Below, in pieces: positions 56,809-64,000 of a DNA stretch of 64,000 nt. The DNA is taken from positions 248,001-312,000 of the forward strand of contig NZ_JAIRDQ010000004.1 in the NCBI RefSeq assembly GCF_021458635.1, written 5' to 3'. The notes beneath the pieces are model-generated. The model was given only the letters and a program-made list of their open reading frames with translations. It did not search any database and was not told the DNA's origin. Origin of the DNA: Bradyrhizobium monzae. Lineage in GTDB: Bacteria; Pseudomonadota; Alphaproteobacteria; Rhizobiales; Xanthobacteraceae. Position 1 is the first letter of the stretch. Each line of letters begins with the position of its first letter. A program made the position numbers and the translations under genes.

Positions 56809-57813
56809 ATGAGCAGGAAGAAGAAGTCGTTGATGGACGAAGAATTCAAGCAGCGTCTCGAGCACCTCGAAAACCGCGTCGCGCTACTGGAGAGGAACCA
56901 GCATCTCATTGCAGCCGGGCAGAGACGCGCCTCCCTTCGCAGCTTCTGGAGGCGACCGCCGATGTGGACCTTCGAGCAATATCCGCCGCGACTTCTCAAC
57001 CTGAACGCGTTCAAGCCCGCACCCGCGATTCCCGCCAATGCGCCGCGGATCGCAATGGTCACGCCGAGCTACAATCACGCGCAATATCTCGGCGCGACGA
57101 TCGACAGCATCGTCAGTCAGGCTTACCCGAACCTCTACTATCACGTGCAGGACGGCGCCTCGATCGACAGCACGCTCGAGCTCCTGAAGAGCCGCGGCGA
57201 CAGCATCAGCTGGAAAAGCGAACCGGATGAGGGCCAATCCAACGCAATCAATCTCGGCTTTGCCGGCGTCGACTGCGAGATCATGGCTTATCTCAACAGC
57301 GACGACATGCTGCTGCCCGGGACGCTCGCCTATGTCGCCAACTATTTCATGGAACACCCCGACGTCGACATCATCTACGGTCACCGCGTCTTCATCGATC
57401 GCGAAGGCCTCGAGGTCGGCCGCGCCGTGCTGCCGCGCCATGATGGCAAGGCGCTGCAATATGCCGACTACATTCCACAGGAGACGATGTTCTGGCGCAA
57501 GCGCGTCTGGGACAGGATCGGGCCGATCGACGAAAGCTTCCACTACGCAATGGACTGGGATTTCATCCTGCGGGCGCAGGCCGCCGGATTCAAGTTCGTG
57601 CGCTTGCCGCGATTCCTCGCCTGCTTCCGCATTCATGACGCGCAGAAGACCGCGGCGACCTATTCGATCGGCGTCAGGGAAATGGGCATCTTGAGGCGCC
57701 GTGTCCTCGGTTTCGACCCGACGCAGATGCAGATCCGGCGTGCCATCGCCCCCTATCTCGTACAGCAATTGGCCTATCATTATGGCTGCAAGCTAGGCCT
57801 GCTACAGTACTGA
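56809..57813 (+). CDS. Family 2 glycosyltransferase
   Basis: A 334-residue protein beginning with a short basic and coiled-coil leader (MSRKKKSLMDEEFKQRLEHL, about residues 1-40), then a GT-A domain: RIAMVTPSYNHAQYLGATID (about 84-103), EPDEGQSNAINLGF and the metal-binding LNSDD. It ends near SIGVREMGILRRR. It likely adds a sugar in surface-glycan assembly. The ATG at 56809 was chosen; ATG at 56833 is an alternative and no strong ribosome site decides. It lies directly downstream of the sortase gene, convergent with the next gene. Confidence 0.87.
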   Translation: MSRKKKSLMDEEFKQRLEHLENRVALLERNQHLIAAGQRRASLRSFWRRPPMWTFEQYPPRLLNLNAFKPAPAIPANAPRIAMVTPSYNHAQYLGATIDSIVSQAYPNLYYHVQDGASIDSTLELLKSRGDSISWKSEPDEGQSNAINLGFAGVDCEIMAYLNSDDMLLPGTLAYVANYFMEHPDVDIIYGHRVFIDREGLEVGRAVLPRHDGKALQYADYIPQETMFWRKRVWDRIGPIDESFHYAMDWDFILRAQAAGFKFVRLPRFLACFRIHDAQKTAATYSIGVREMGILRRRVLGFDPTQMQIRRAIAPYLVQQLAYHYGCKLGLLQY

Positions 57814-57824
57814 ACACGCGGCGA

Positions 57825-58280
57825 TCACGGACCTGATGAGGCGTGGATGTCGCCCTCGAGCCACACCCGCTCGATACCGATGCCAAGCGGCCGCACGTCG
57901 GAACTCAATGCCAGATCTGCGGGCGAGCGCGGATTGGACAGCGCCAAGCTGATCGTCAACGTCCCGTCGGCGGCAATCGCGGCTGGATCGAGCCTCAGCC
58001 TGCGCAGGCCGGTGAATGCATCCACCGAGAACATCAATTGCTGTAGCTCTCCGTTGCCGACGCGGCAGACGGCTCGTAGTTGTGGATTCCTGTCCGAGAC
58101 GAAGGCCCGGCATGCCAAGACAACCTCGACCGGTCGTGACGGAGCAGGACGGACCTCGAAGCGAAGCACGCAACTCCTGGCGACGGACCATGTACCCCAT
58201 TCTTCCGGCTCACTCCATCCTTCGATCAACGCAGCAACGCCGACCCCATCGCGCGTGAAGTCGAGCGCATCCGCGCCCAA
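57825..58280 (-). CDS. Beta-rich domain of glycosyltransferase-associated type (possibly a frameshifted C terminus)
   Basis: This 151-residue frame starts at TTG (MGADALDFTRDGVGVAALIE) and reads GWSEPEEWGTWSVARSCVLR, then LALSNPRSPADLALSSDVRP and LGIGIERVWLEG. It is like the C-terminal domain of the glycosyltransferase at 51118 and of other bacterial sugar transferases that carry such a tail. No good ribosome site precedes it, and it overlaps the end of the upstream glycosyltransferase by 55 bases in another frame. A single-base shift would fuse the two. Either a small separate protein or a broken C-terminus; the second seems as likely. Confidence 0.6.
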   Translation of the reverse strand: MGADALDFTRDGVGVAALIEGWSEPEEWGTWSVARSCVLRFEVRPAPSRPVEVVLACRAFVSDRNPQLRAVCRVGNGELQQLMFSVDAFTGLRRLRLDPAAIAADGTLTISLALSNPRSPADLALSSDVRPLGIGIERVWLEGDIHASSGP

Positions 58281-59470
58281 TATCGCACCGCAGCGGATGC
58301 TTCACAATTCTCCGGATCGAGCGGCGCCTGATCCGGAACGAATTGCGCGATCACACGAACCGCATCCGCGATCGAACTGAGCCCAAGCGCAGAGCCGTCG
58401 AGTTCATACAGCACGCGATTAGGCCCGGTTGCACGAACGCCGACAAGGGGTGGCGGACGATCCGCAAGGCGCGCTGGAATGATGATGTCGGCGGCGTCGA
58501 AGCCATGCAGGCGCGCCAGCTCGCCGATCGTCTGTACGGTCCAATCATAGAGCGGCGGCCGATTGTTGACGTCGCTCGCAAGAGCCTGCGCCAGTGCCTT
58601 GAAATCGACCCGCATCTCGCTGTCACCCGCCAGCAGCAAACGTTTCAGGTCGAGCATGTCCTGAGCGATGAAAAGCTGGAGCGCGTTGAGACCCGGCAAT
58701 TGAGGATCGCTGTCGACGGGTCCGAAATCTCGGACCCCTCGCGAGGATTCGAGCACATCCGTCGTCTCGAAGAACAGCAGATGGCCGGTGCTGTGTCCCG
58801 AAAACCCGGCCATGCCGAGCGGCCGCGACAGGCGAACAAAGCTGTCGGTCAACGCCGCATTGACGATACCGGACGCTACGTCGGGCGAAAGCCCTATGAA
58901 ATAGCGGCCGCCGATCGCGCGCATCCGCTCGATGACGCGTCGGTGGACGAACGAGTTGTAGATCATCGGCAGCCGCGCATAATGCGCCTGGAAGCCGTAG
59001 ACGCGCTCCAACTCGCCGCGCGAGGCGACGCGCTTTGCCGTCGAGGTGAAGTCGATCTCGGCGAGCAGACGGTTGCGGAAAGCCGGATGATAGAAATCCG
59101 GCCAATAGTAGCTGTAGGCGTCCCAGCTCAGGAGATCGATCCTGCCATCGCCGAGGATCTTCTCCGCCGTGGCGCAGGCATAGGGCATCAGGCCGTCGTC
59201 ATCGCCGATGAAGGTAACGTACTCGCCCGAGGCATGGTCGAGTGCGGCCTCCCAATTGTCGGTCATGGTGAGAACGGCGTCGCTTGCAAAATGCTTGAAG
59301 CGCGTGTCGTCGAAGCCCGCGACCAGCTCCGCGATCTCAGGATTGCCGCCGTTGTTCTGGACGATGAACTCGCAATTGGCCAGGCGCGACTGCTGGGCCA
59401 ACGTCGCCAGTGCGTGACGCAGCGTGTCGGGACGGTTGAGGGTGGGGACAACGACGGATAGAAGCGGCAT
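58226..59470 (-). CDS. Family 2 glycosyltransferase
   Basis: A 414-residue protein with an N-terminal GT-A domain: LLSVVVPTLNRPDTLRHALA (about residues 3-22), IVQNNGGNPEIAEL and the metal site FIGDDDGLMPY. The C-terminal half is helical, with no clear catalytic motif, and ends ...AMGSALLR. It is probably involved in surface polysaccharide synthesis. The last residues overlap the start of the next frame (57825-58280), which may be its displaced C-terminal domain. It is divergent from the GSCFA gene, sharing a 107-base control region. Confidence 0.85.
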   Translation of the reverse strand: MPLLSVVVPTLNRPDTLRHALATLAQQSRLANCEFIVQNNGGNPEIAELVAGFDDTRFKHFASDAVLTMTDNWEAALDHASGEYVTFIGDDDGLMPYACATAEKILGDGRIDLLSWDAYSYYWPDFYHPAFRNRLLAEIDFTSTAKRVASRGELERVYGFQAHYARLPMIYNSFVHRRVIERMRAIGGRYFIGLSPDVASGIVNAALTDSFVRLSRPLGMAGFSGHSTGHLLFFETTDVLESSRGVRDFGPVDSDPQLPGLNALQLFIAQDMLDLKRLLLAGDSEMRVDFKALAQALASDVNNRPPLYDWTVQTIGELARLHGFDAADIIIPARLADRPPPLVGVRATGPNRVLYELDGSALGLSSIADAVRVIAQFVPDQAPLDPENCEASAAVRYWARMRSTSRAMGSALLR

Positions 59471-59577
59471 GAATCAATCGTAGCATACTGGCTGGCGGTT
59501 TGGCACTTTCACCGGACCGACGGCAATGCTACCCTTCGCGCGAGCACAACCCGAACTCCCCTGCAGCCGGTGCAAGC

Positions 59578-60750
59578 ATGTCGTCTCCTCGTGGCTGGAT
59601 ATGGGAACATGGAGGAAGACGGGATCTCGACGCCGGCGAATGGGACGATTGGGTGGCTCTCGCCAAGGATGACGCGACCGAGCGCACCTGGTATCTCGGC
59701 ACGCCCCATACGCGTTTTCCGAACAAGGACGAGTTGAGGGATAGCGGTCCCGCGGCGGCGCTCAAGGGCTGGCTGCCGGCCGAGCCACTCATCCGCCCCG
59801 GCACGAGGGTGATGGCGCTCGGAAGTTGCTTTGCCGGCCACTTCATCGAATGGTTGGCGAAAAACGGGTACGAACAACCGGGCGGCGAGCCGTTCCTGGT
59901 GCTTGCACGCAATCCGTTCGAGAATATTGCCGTGATAGCGCAACAGTTTCGCTGGGCATTCGGAGAGGCCGACCCGGGGGACTTGCTGTGGGCGGACAAG
60001 AGCAAGCAGCGAAATTATGCCACGGAAGAAAAACGTCTGGCGATGCGCCAGGCATTGATGGAGGCTGACGTCTTCATCGCAACGCTTTCCCTGTCGGAAA
60101 TCTGGTACGACAGACTGACCGGGGAGCCGCTGTGGCGTGTGATGCCGCCAAAATGGCATGACCCCGAACGTCACGCATTTAAAGTCATGAGCTTCGCGGA
60201 AAATATCGAGGCGCTCGAGACGATCGAGCGAATCCGCGCGCAATGGCTTCCAAAGCTCAAGATCATTTACACGGTCTCGCCCCAACCCCTGGGAGCAACG
60301 TTCCGCCCCGTGTCCGCGGTGACGGCCAATGCCGCATCAAAGGCGATCGTGCGCGGCGCCCTAGATGAGTTCTTTCGCAGTCGCGGCGAAGATCTCAATC
60401 GGATCTATTTCTATTTTCCGGGTTATGAGCTGGTCACGTCCATGATTGGCGATCCATTCCTGCCGGACAATCGGCACATCTATGACCACGTCGTCGATTT
60501 CGTGCTCGATCTGTTCGCCAGGACATTCACGAGCAATGGGACATCGGCGACCGAGTCCGCGGACCTTCTGCGATGGCCGCCGATTGCGGATGAGCAGGCG
60601 CGATTGTCCGAACTCGAACGGCGCAATGCGGAACTCCAGCGGGTGTGCGACGACCGACTGGCGGTGATCGACGAGCTCAAGCGCGTTTGCGATGAACGTC
60701 TCGCCCTGATCGAAAAGCTGCACGGCGCACTGCATGGATCCGGAAGATAA
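59578..60750 (+). CDS. GSCFA-domain protein with C-terminal coiled coil
   Basis: A 390-residue protein. The name-giving motif GSCFAGHFIEWLAKNGYEQP (about residues 81-100) is an SGNH-like nucleophile region, followed by NPFENIAVIAQQFRWAFGEA and YTVSPQPLGATFRPV, all typical of GSCFA proteins. These are often encoded near polysaccharide genes and may act as esterases or acyltransferases on glycans; the reaction is not established. The C terminus (about 340-388) is a coiled coil with two near copies of RVCDxRLAxIxxLK. The ATG at 59578 was chosen; a TTG at 59500 would add 26 residues. Confidence 0.85.
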   Translation: MSSPRGWIWEHGGRRDLDAGEWDDWVALAKDDATERTWYLGTPHTRFPNKDELRDSGPAAALKGWLPAEPLIRPGTRVMALGSCFAGHFIEWLAKNGYEQPGGEPFLVLARNPFENIAVIAQQFRWAFGEADPGDLLWADKSKQRNYATEEKRLAMRQALMEADVFIATLSLSEIWYDRLTGEPLWRVMPPKWHDPERHAFKVMSFAENIEALETIERIRAQWLPKLKIIYTVSPQPLGATFRPVSAVTANAASKAIVRGALDEFFRSRGEDLNRIYFYFPGYELVTSMIGDPFLPDNRHIYDHVVDFVLDLFARTFTSNGTSATESADLLRWPPIADEQARLSELERRNAELQRVCDDRLAVIDELKRVCDERLALIEKLHGALHGSGR

Positions 60751-60875
60751 GGGTGCCAGCCGTCCATCAAACTATTCCGTGACACGGCATGCAATGCTGC
60801 CGGTTGCTACCCTGAAGAACTCGCCATAAAACAGAACGACACAAGGCCAAAAAGAACAAAGGGTGAGGTCACGCC

Positions 60876-63095
60876 ATGGAAGCCCAGGTGTCTGCTGCGT
60901 CAGTTTCTTCGCGTCCATGGTCGCCGCCGCCCGATGCCAGTGACATCGTCAAGGGCATCCACGCCATGCTGCATCCGCACAACATCGTGCTGGTGGGCGC
61001 AACCGACAAGCCGGGCAATTACGCCGAGCGCATCTGGAACAATCTGGTCAGATACGGCTTCGAGGGCGGGCTCTATCCGGTCAACGCCAAGCGCGAAACC
61101 ATCTGGGGCGTGCCCTGCTACAAGGATTTTGCGAGCCTCCCCGAGAAGCCTGATCACGTTCTGGTGCTGGTGCCCGCGCGCTTCGCCGTGCAGGTGATCC
61201 GCGACGCGGCTGCGGCCGGCGCGCGCTCCGCCACCATCGTCACCTCGGGCTTCAGCGAGTTGCAGGACGAGGCGAGCCAGCAGCTCGCTGCCGAATTGCA
61301 AGCGGCAGTGCGCGAGACCGGGCTCGCCGTCACCGGGCCGAACTGCCTTGGAAATTTGAGCGCCGGCGAGAAGCTCTTCACCAATATCGACGACCGCATC
61401 GTCACCATGGAACAAGGCGCGGTGGCGATCGCGGGTCAATCCGGCGCCATCGTCATGGCAATCCGGCAGGCGCTGGAGGATCGCGGCGTCGGCGTCGGCT
61501 ACATGGTGACAACAGGCAACGAGACGGGGCTCGAGACACCGGACCTGATGCGCTATTTTGCCGAAGATCCGAGCGTCAAGGTGATCGTGGTCTATCTCGA
61601 AGGCGTGCGCAACACCAAAGCGTTTCGCGACGCCTGCAAGGCCGCGCGTGCCGCGAGCAAGCCGGTGATCGCGCTCAAGCTCGGATCATCGGAAGGCGGC
61701 CGCGCCGCGGCCATGGCGCACACAGGTGCGTTGGCGGGTTCGATCGAAACGTTCGACGCGATCGCAACCCGCGAAGGCGTGATCCGCGTGGCCGGGCTCG
61801 ACGAGCTGATCGAGACCACCGAATGCTTCGTCCACGCCGCCGTGCCCAAGGGCGACCGGCTCGCGGCGGTGACGCTGTCCGGCGGCAAGCGCGGCATGCT
61901 GCTCGACGCCTTCCATGCCGAGGGCCTGAACTTCGCGCCGCTGAGCCCGCATGTCGGCTCGGAGCTGGCAAAGATGCTCGGCCCGGGTTCGATCGTCGGC
62001 AATCCGCTCGATGCCGGCTTTGCCGCGGTGGTCGATCCCTCCGTCTACATGAAGTCGATCAAGCTGATGATCGACGATCCCGAGATCGATATCGTCATCA
62101 TCGACGCCGAGTTTCCAAAAGCGCCGCACGAGCAGCGCGAACGCAATCTGCGCATCGTCGACGAGATGGCGAGCCGGGCCGCAAAGCCCGTGATCTATAT
62201 CAGCGCGATGTCGATCGGCTTCACCGAGTTCACCAAGGGCCTGCGCAAATCGCTGCCGCACCTCGCGGTGATGCAGGGCATGGACCGCGCGGTGACCGCG
62301 ATCAAATCCCTGCTCGCTTATGCCAGGCTGCGCAAGGAAGTGCCCGACATCGTCTCGAGCTCGAAGCCCGCCGCCCGCACCGTGCTGGAGAAAGCGCTGG
62401 CATCGGCGAGCGGCGCTGCACTCGACGAGGTCGCCTCGAAGAAGCTGCTGAAGGCCTATGGCATTCCTGTCTCGAAGGAAGGAATTACGCAGACGGCTGC
62501 GGACGCCGTGAAGATCGCCAAGCAGATCGGCTTTCCGGTCGTGGCCAAAGTCGTCAGCGCCGAGATCCTGCACAAATCCGATATCGGCGGCGTGGTGCTG
62601 AACCTCAACAGCGCCGCCGAGGTGAAGAAAGCTTTTTCCGACATCACCGCGCGGGTGAAGAAGCTGAAGGGCAAGCCAAGGCTCGACGGCATCCTGATCG
62701 CGCAGCAGGTCAAGGCCGACCTCGAGCTCGTGGTCGGCGCGTCGCTCGACGCCGAGATGGGGCCGGTCGTGCTGTTCGGCACCGGCGGCATCGATATCGA
62801 GCTGATGAAGGACGTGGCGCTGGCCGGCGCGCCGCTGGACGAGGCCGAGGCGCGGCTCCTGATCGGCCGCACCAAAGCCGGCATCAAGATGCGCGGCTAT
62901 CGCGGCAAGCCGGCGCTGCACGAGGCCTCCGCCGTGAAGGCGCTGGTCGGCCTGTCCAGTTTGATCGCGGATGCCGGCGACCGGATCGCCTCAATCGACG
63001 TCAATCCGTTCCTGATCAATGCCAAAACAGGAGTCGCGGTCGATGCGCTGATCGTGCTGAACAATGCCGCGGCAAAGCGCGCCACGGAGCATTGA
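60876..63095 (+). CDS. Acetate-CoA ligase (ADP-forming) family protein
   Basis: A 739-residue fused enzyme. Domains in order: CoA-binding (about residues 20-145, NIVLVGATDKPGNYAERIWN), two succinyl-CoA-synthetase-like domains (about 160-460, with the phosphohistidine motif AMAHTGALAGS) and an ATP-grasp domain (about 510-735, FPVVAKVVSAEILHKSDIGG). It would interconvert an acyl-CoA and ADP with the acid and ATP, or take part in protein acylation in the related Pat-type; no acetyltransferase domain is present. GGTGAGG lies upstream of the ATG. Single-gene unit between the GSCFA and MCE genes. Confidence 0.9.
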   Translation: MEAQVSAASVSSRPWSPPPDASDIVKGIHAMLHPHNIVLVGATDKPGNYAERIWNNLVRYGFEGGLYPVNAKRETIWGVPCYKDFASLPEKPDHVLVLVPARFAVQVIRDAAAAGARSATIVTSGFSELQDEASQQLAAELQAAVRETGLAVTGPNCLGNLSAGEKLFTNIDDRIVTMEQGAVAIAGQSGAIVMAIRQALEDRGVGVGYMVTTGNETGLETPDLMRYFAEDPSVKVIVVYLEGVRNTKAFRDACKAARAASKPVIALKLGSSEGGRAAAMAHTGALAGSIETFDAIATREGVIRVAGLDELIETTECFVHAAVPKGDRLAAVTLSGGKRGMLLDAFHAEGLNFAPLSPHVGSELAKMLGPGSIVGNPLDAGFAAVVDPSVYMKSIKLMIDDPEIDIVIIDAEFPKAPHEQRERNLRIVDEMASRAAKPVIYISAMSIGFTEFTKGLRKSLPHLAVMQGMDRAVTAIKSLLAYARLRKEVPDIVSSSKPAARTVLEKALASASGAALDEVASKKLLKAYGIPVSKEGITQTAADAVKIAKQIGFPVVAKVVSAEILHKSDIGGVVLNLNSAAEVKKAFSDITARVKKLKGKPRLDGILIAQQVKADLELVVGASLDAEMGPVVLFGTGGIDIELMKDVALAGAPLDEAEARLLIGRTKAGIKMRGYRGKPALHEASAVKALVGLSSLIADAGDRIASIDVNPFLINAKTGVAVDALIVLNNAAAKRATEH

Positions 63096-63103
63096 TGTCG
63101 CGT

Positions 63104-63198
63104 GGGGCGGATGAGCGAAGCGCAATCCGCCGATTTGCGTAGCGCTTGACGGAAAAGTGGCGGGTTACGCTTCCGCTTCGCTCTTCGAGCTACGGCGG
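63104..63198. repeat. Palindromic element, GGCGGAT...ATCCGCC type
   Basis: GGCGGAT (63106-63112) and ATCCGCC (63125-63131) form one hairpin; GGCGGGTTACGC and a right end GCTACGGCGGA are typical of another repeat seen in related genomes (from memory). It lies between two co-directional genes. Confidence 0.5.
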
Positions 63199-63283
63199 AC
63201 AAGTCGTTAACCCGACCCCGTTAACATTGCGGCCATCCCGGCTCCTTCCAACTTCCCCGCTTTGGTCGTAAAATCGCCACCCG

Positions 63284-64000
63284 ATGGCACGCGCGAGCAA
63301 TCTCTTGATCGGAACGACGACGCTGACGGTGATCGCCGTGGCGTTCGGCGGCATGCTCGGCGTGCAGAAATGGCGCACGATCCAGAGCCGCAGCCAGTTG
63401 CGCGTCGTATTCGAAGGCGGTTCCGCGAGCGGCCTGCGCCGCGGCGGCCCGGTCAATTTCGACGGCGTGCCCGCCGGCCAGATCCTCTCGATCAAGCTGG
63501 ACAGTCCGCGCAAGGTCGTGGCGCTGGTCTCGCTCGATAACACCGCGCCGATCCGCAAGGACACGGTCGCCGGCATCGAGTTCCAGGGCCTCACCGGTGT
63601 CGCTGCGGTCTCGCTGATCGGCGGTGCCCCGTCCGCGCCGCCGGTGCCGCTGGACTCGGACGGCATTCCCGTGCTGACCGCCGATCTCAGCGACGCCGAA
63701 TCCATCGTCGACACGCTCCACAGCGTCGATCGCACCATCGTCAGCAACGCACCCGCGATCAAGGACGGCCTCCGTACGTTCGAAAACCATACCGCCGACC
63801 TCAAAGGCAAGGGCGACGAGATCGACGCGGTGATGCTCAAGGTCGACAATGCGTTCGCGGGCTTCGACAAGACGGTCACGAAGATCGAGGGCGTGGTCCC
63901 CGGCTTCGTCGACGGCAAGGCCGACGAGTTGTTCGAGAAGGTGAAGGGGCTGCACGAGCTCGCCGACACCATGAAGAAGAAATCCGCAAGCTTCCTGGAG
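63284..64000 (+). CDS. MlaD/MCE-domain protein, N-terminal part (cut by window edge)
   Basis: 239 codons are visible. After a basic start, an N-terminal span (about residues 6-24, LLIGTTTLTVIAVAFGGMLG) anchors the protein in the inner membrane; then an MCE domain (about 36-115, LRVVFEGGSASGLRRGGPVN and GVAAVSLIGGAP) and the start of a helical region (ENHTADLKGKGDEIDAVMLK). MCE proteins ring the periplasmic side of ABC transporters such as Mla, moving phospholipids or other lipids. The permease and ATPase are not seen, so they would lie downstream of or away from this window. Confidence 0.87.
   Translation, partial: MARASNLLIGTTTLTVIAVAFGGMLGVQKWRTIQSRSQLRVVFEGGSASGLRRGGPVNFDGVPAGQILSIKLDSPRKVVALVSLDNTAPIRKDTVAGIEFQGLTGVAAVSLIGGAPSAPPVPLDSDGIPVLTADLSDAESIVDTLHSVDRTIVSNAPAIKDGLRTFENHTADLKGKGDEIDAVMLKVDNAFAGFDKTVTKIEGVVPGFVDGKADELFEKVKGLHELADTMKKKSASFLE

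Noticed and set aside
57802..58200. Alternative minus frame of 132 codons
   Set aside because: Overlaps the frame at 57825-58280, which has the recognisable GWSEPEEWGTWS domain.

Overview
The window reads as chromosomal DNA of a free-living or rhizobial alphaproteobacterium, most likely Bradyrhizobium or a close relative (inference from gene content, high GC and the many palindromic intergenic repeats; no rRNA or other marker gene is present). I found no tRNA, rRNA, CRISPR array, insertion sequence, phage gene or origin. Coding density is high. About 50 genes are supported, one of them interrupted by a stop codon and two cut by the window ends.

Layout. 1-8.8 kb is ordinary catabolic and transport DNA: two acyl-CoA dehydrogenases, a carboxymuconolactone-decarboxylase-like protein, a VOC dioxygenase-like protein, two MFS transporters, a prolyl oligopeptidase and a DUF938 methyltransferase. 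9.0-14.9 kb is a sulfur-oxidation island, soxX-soxY-soxZ-soxA-soxK-soxB, followed directly by a secreted DsrE-like protein and a persulfide dioxygenase-rhodanese fusion; soxCD, soxVW and soxR are absent from the window. 15.2-19.7 kb holds two MFS transporters around an N-acyl-D-amino-acid deacylase-type gene with an in-frame TAG. 19.7-24.4 kb is an ABC ATPase, an FtsX-type permease and an AttH-like Tat-exported protein, then a MAPEG protein. 24.5-30.4 kb carries an orphan amino-acid-type binding protein and an RND pump operon without an outer-membrane gene. 30.7-39.1 kb is an iron alcohol dehydrogenase, an acyl-CoA synthetase and a complete five-gene Dpp/Opp-type ABC importer.

39.2-49.8 kb is a catabolic cluster: a divergent acyl-CoA synthetase against two acyl-CoA dehydrogenases, a glutathione transferase, an AraC regulator, a BKACE enzyme and both subunits of a biotin-dependent acyl-CoA carboxylase. 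Together these could activate, dehydrogenate and carboxylate a branched or terpenoid acyl chain. Three of its junctions are occupied by palindromic repeats of three different families. 49.9-51.1 kb is another orphan binding protein, ended by a textbook terminator that lies inside the 3' end of the convergent gene.

51.1-60.8 kb is a cell-surface region: family 2 glycosyltransferases, an XRE-type regulator, a VIT/von Willebrand protein with an LPKTA sorting signal and its dedicated class GN sortase, and a GSCFA-domain protein. The window ends with an ADP-forming acyl-CoA synthetase-like protein and the start of an MlaD/MCE lipid-transport protein.
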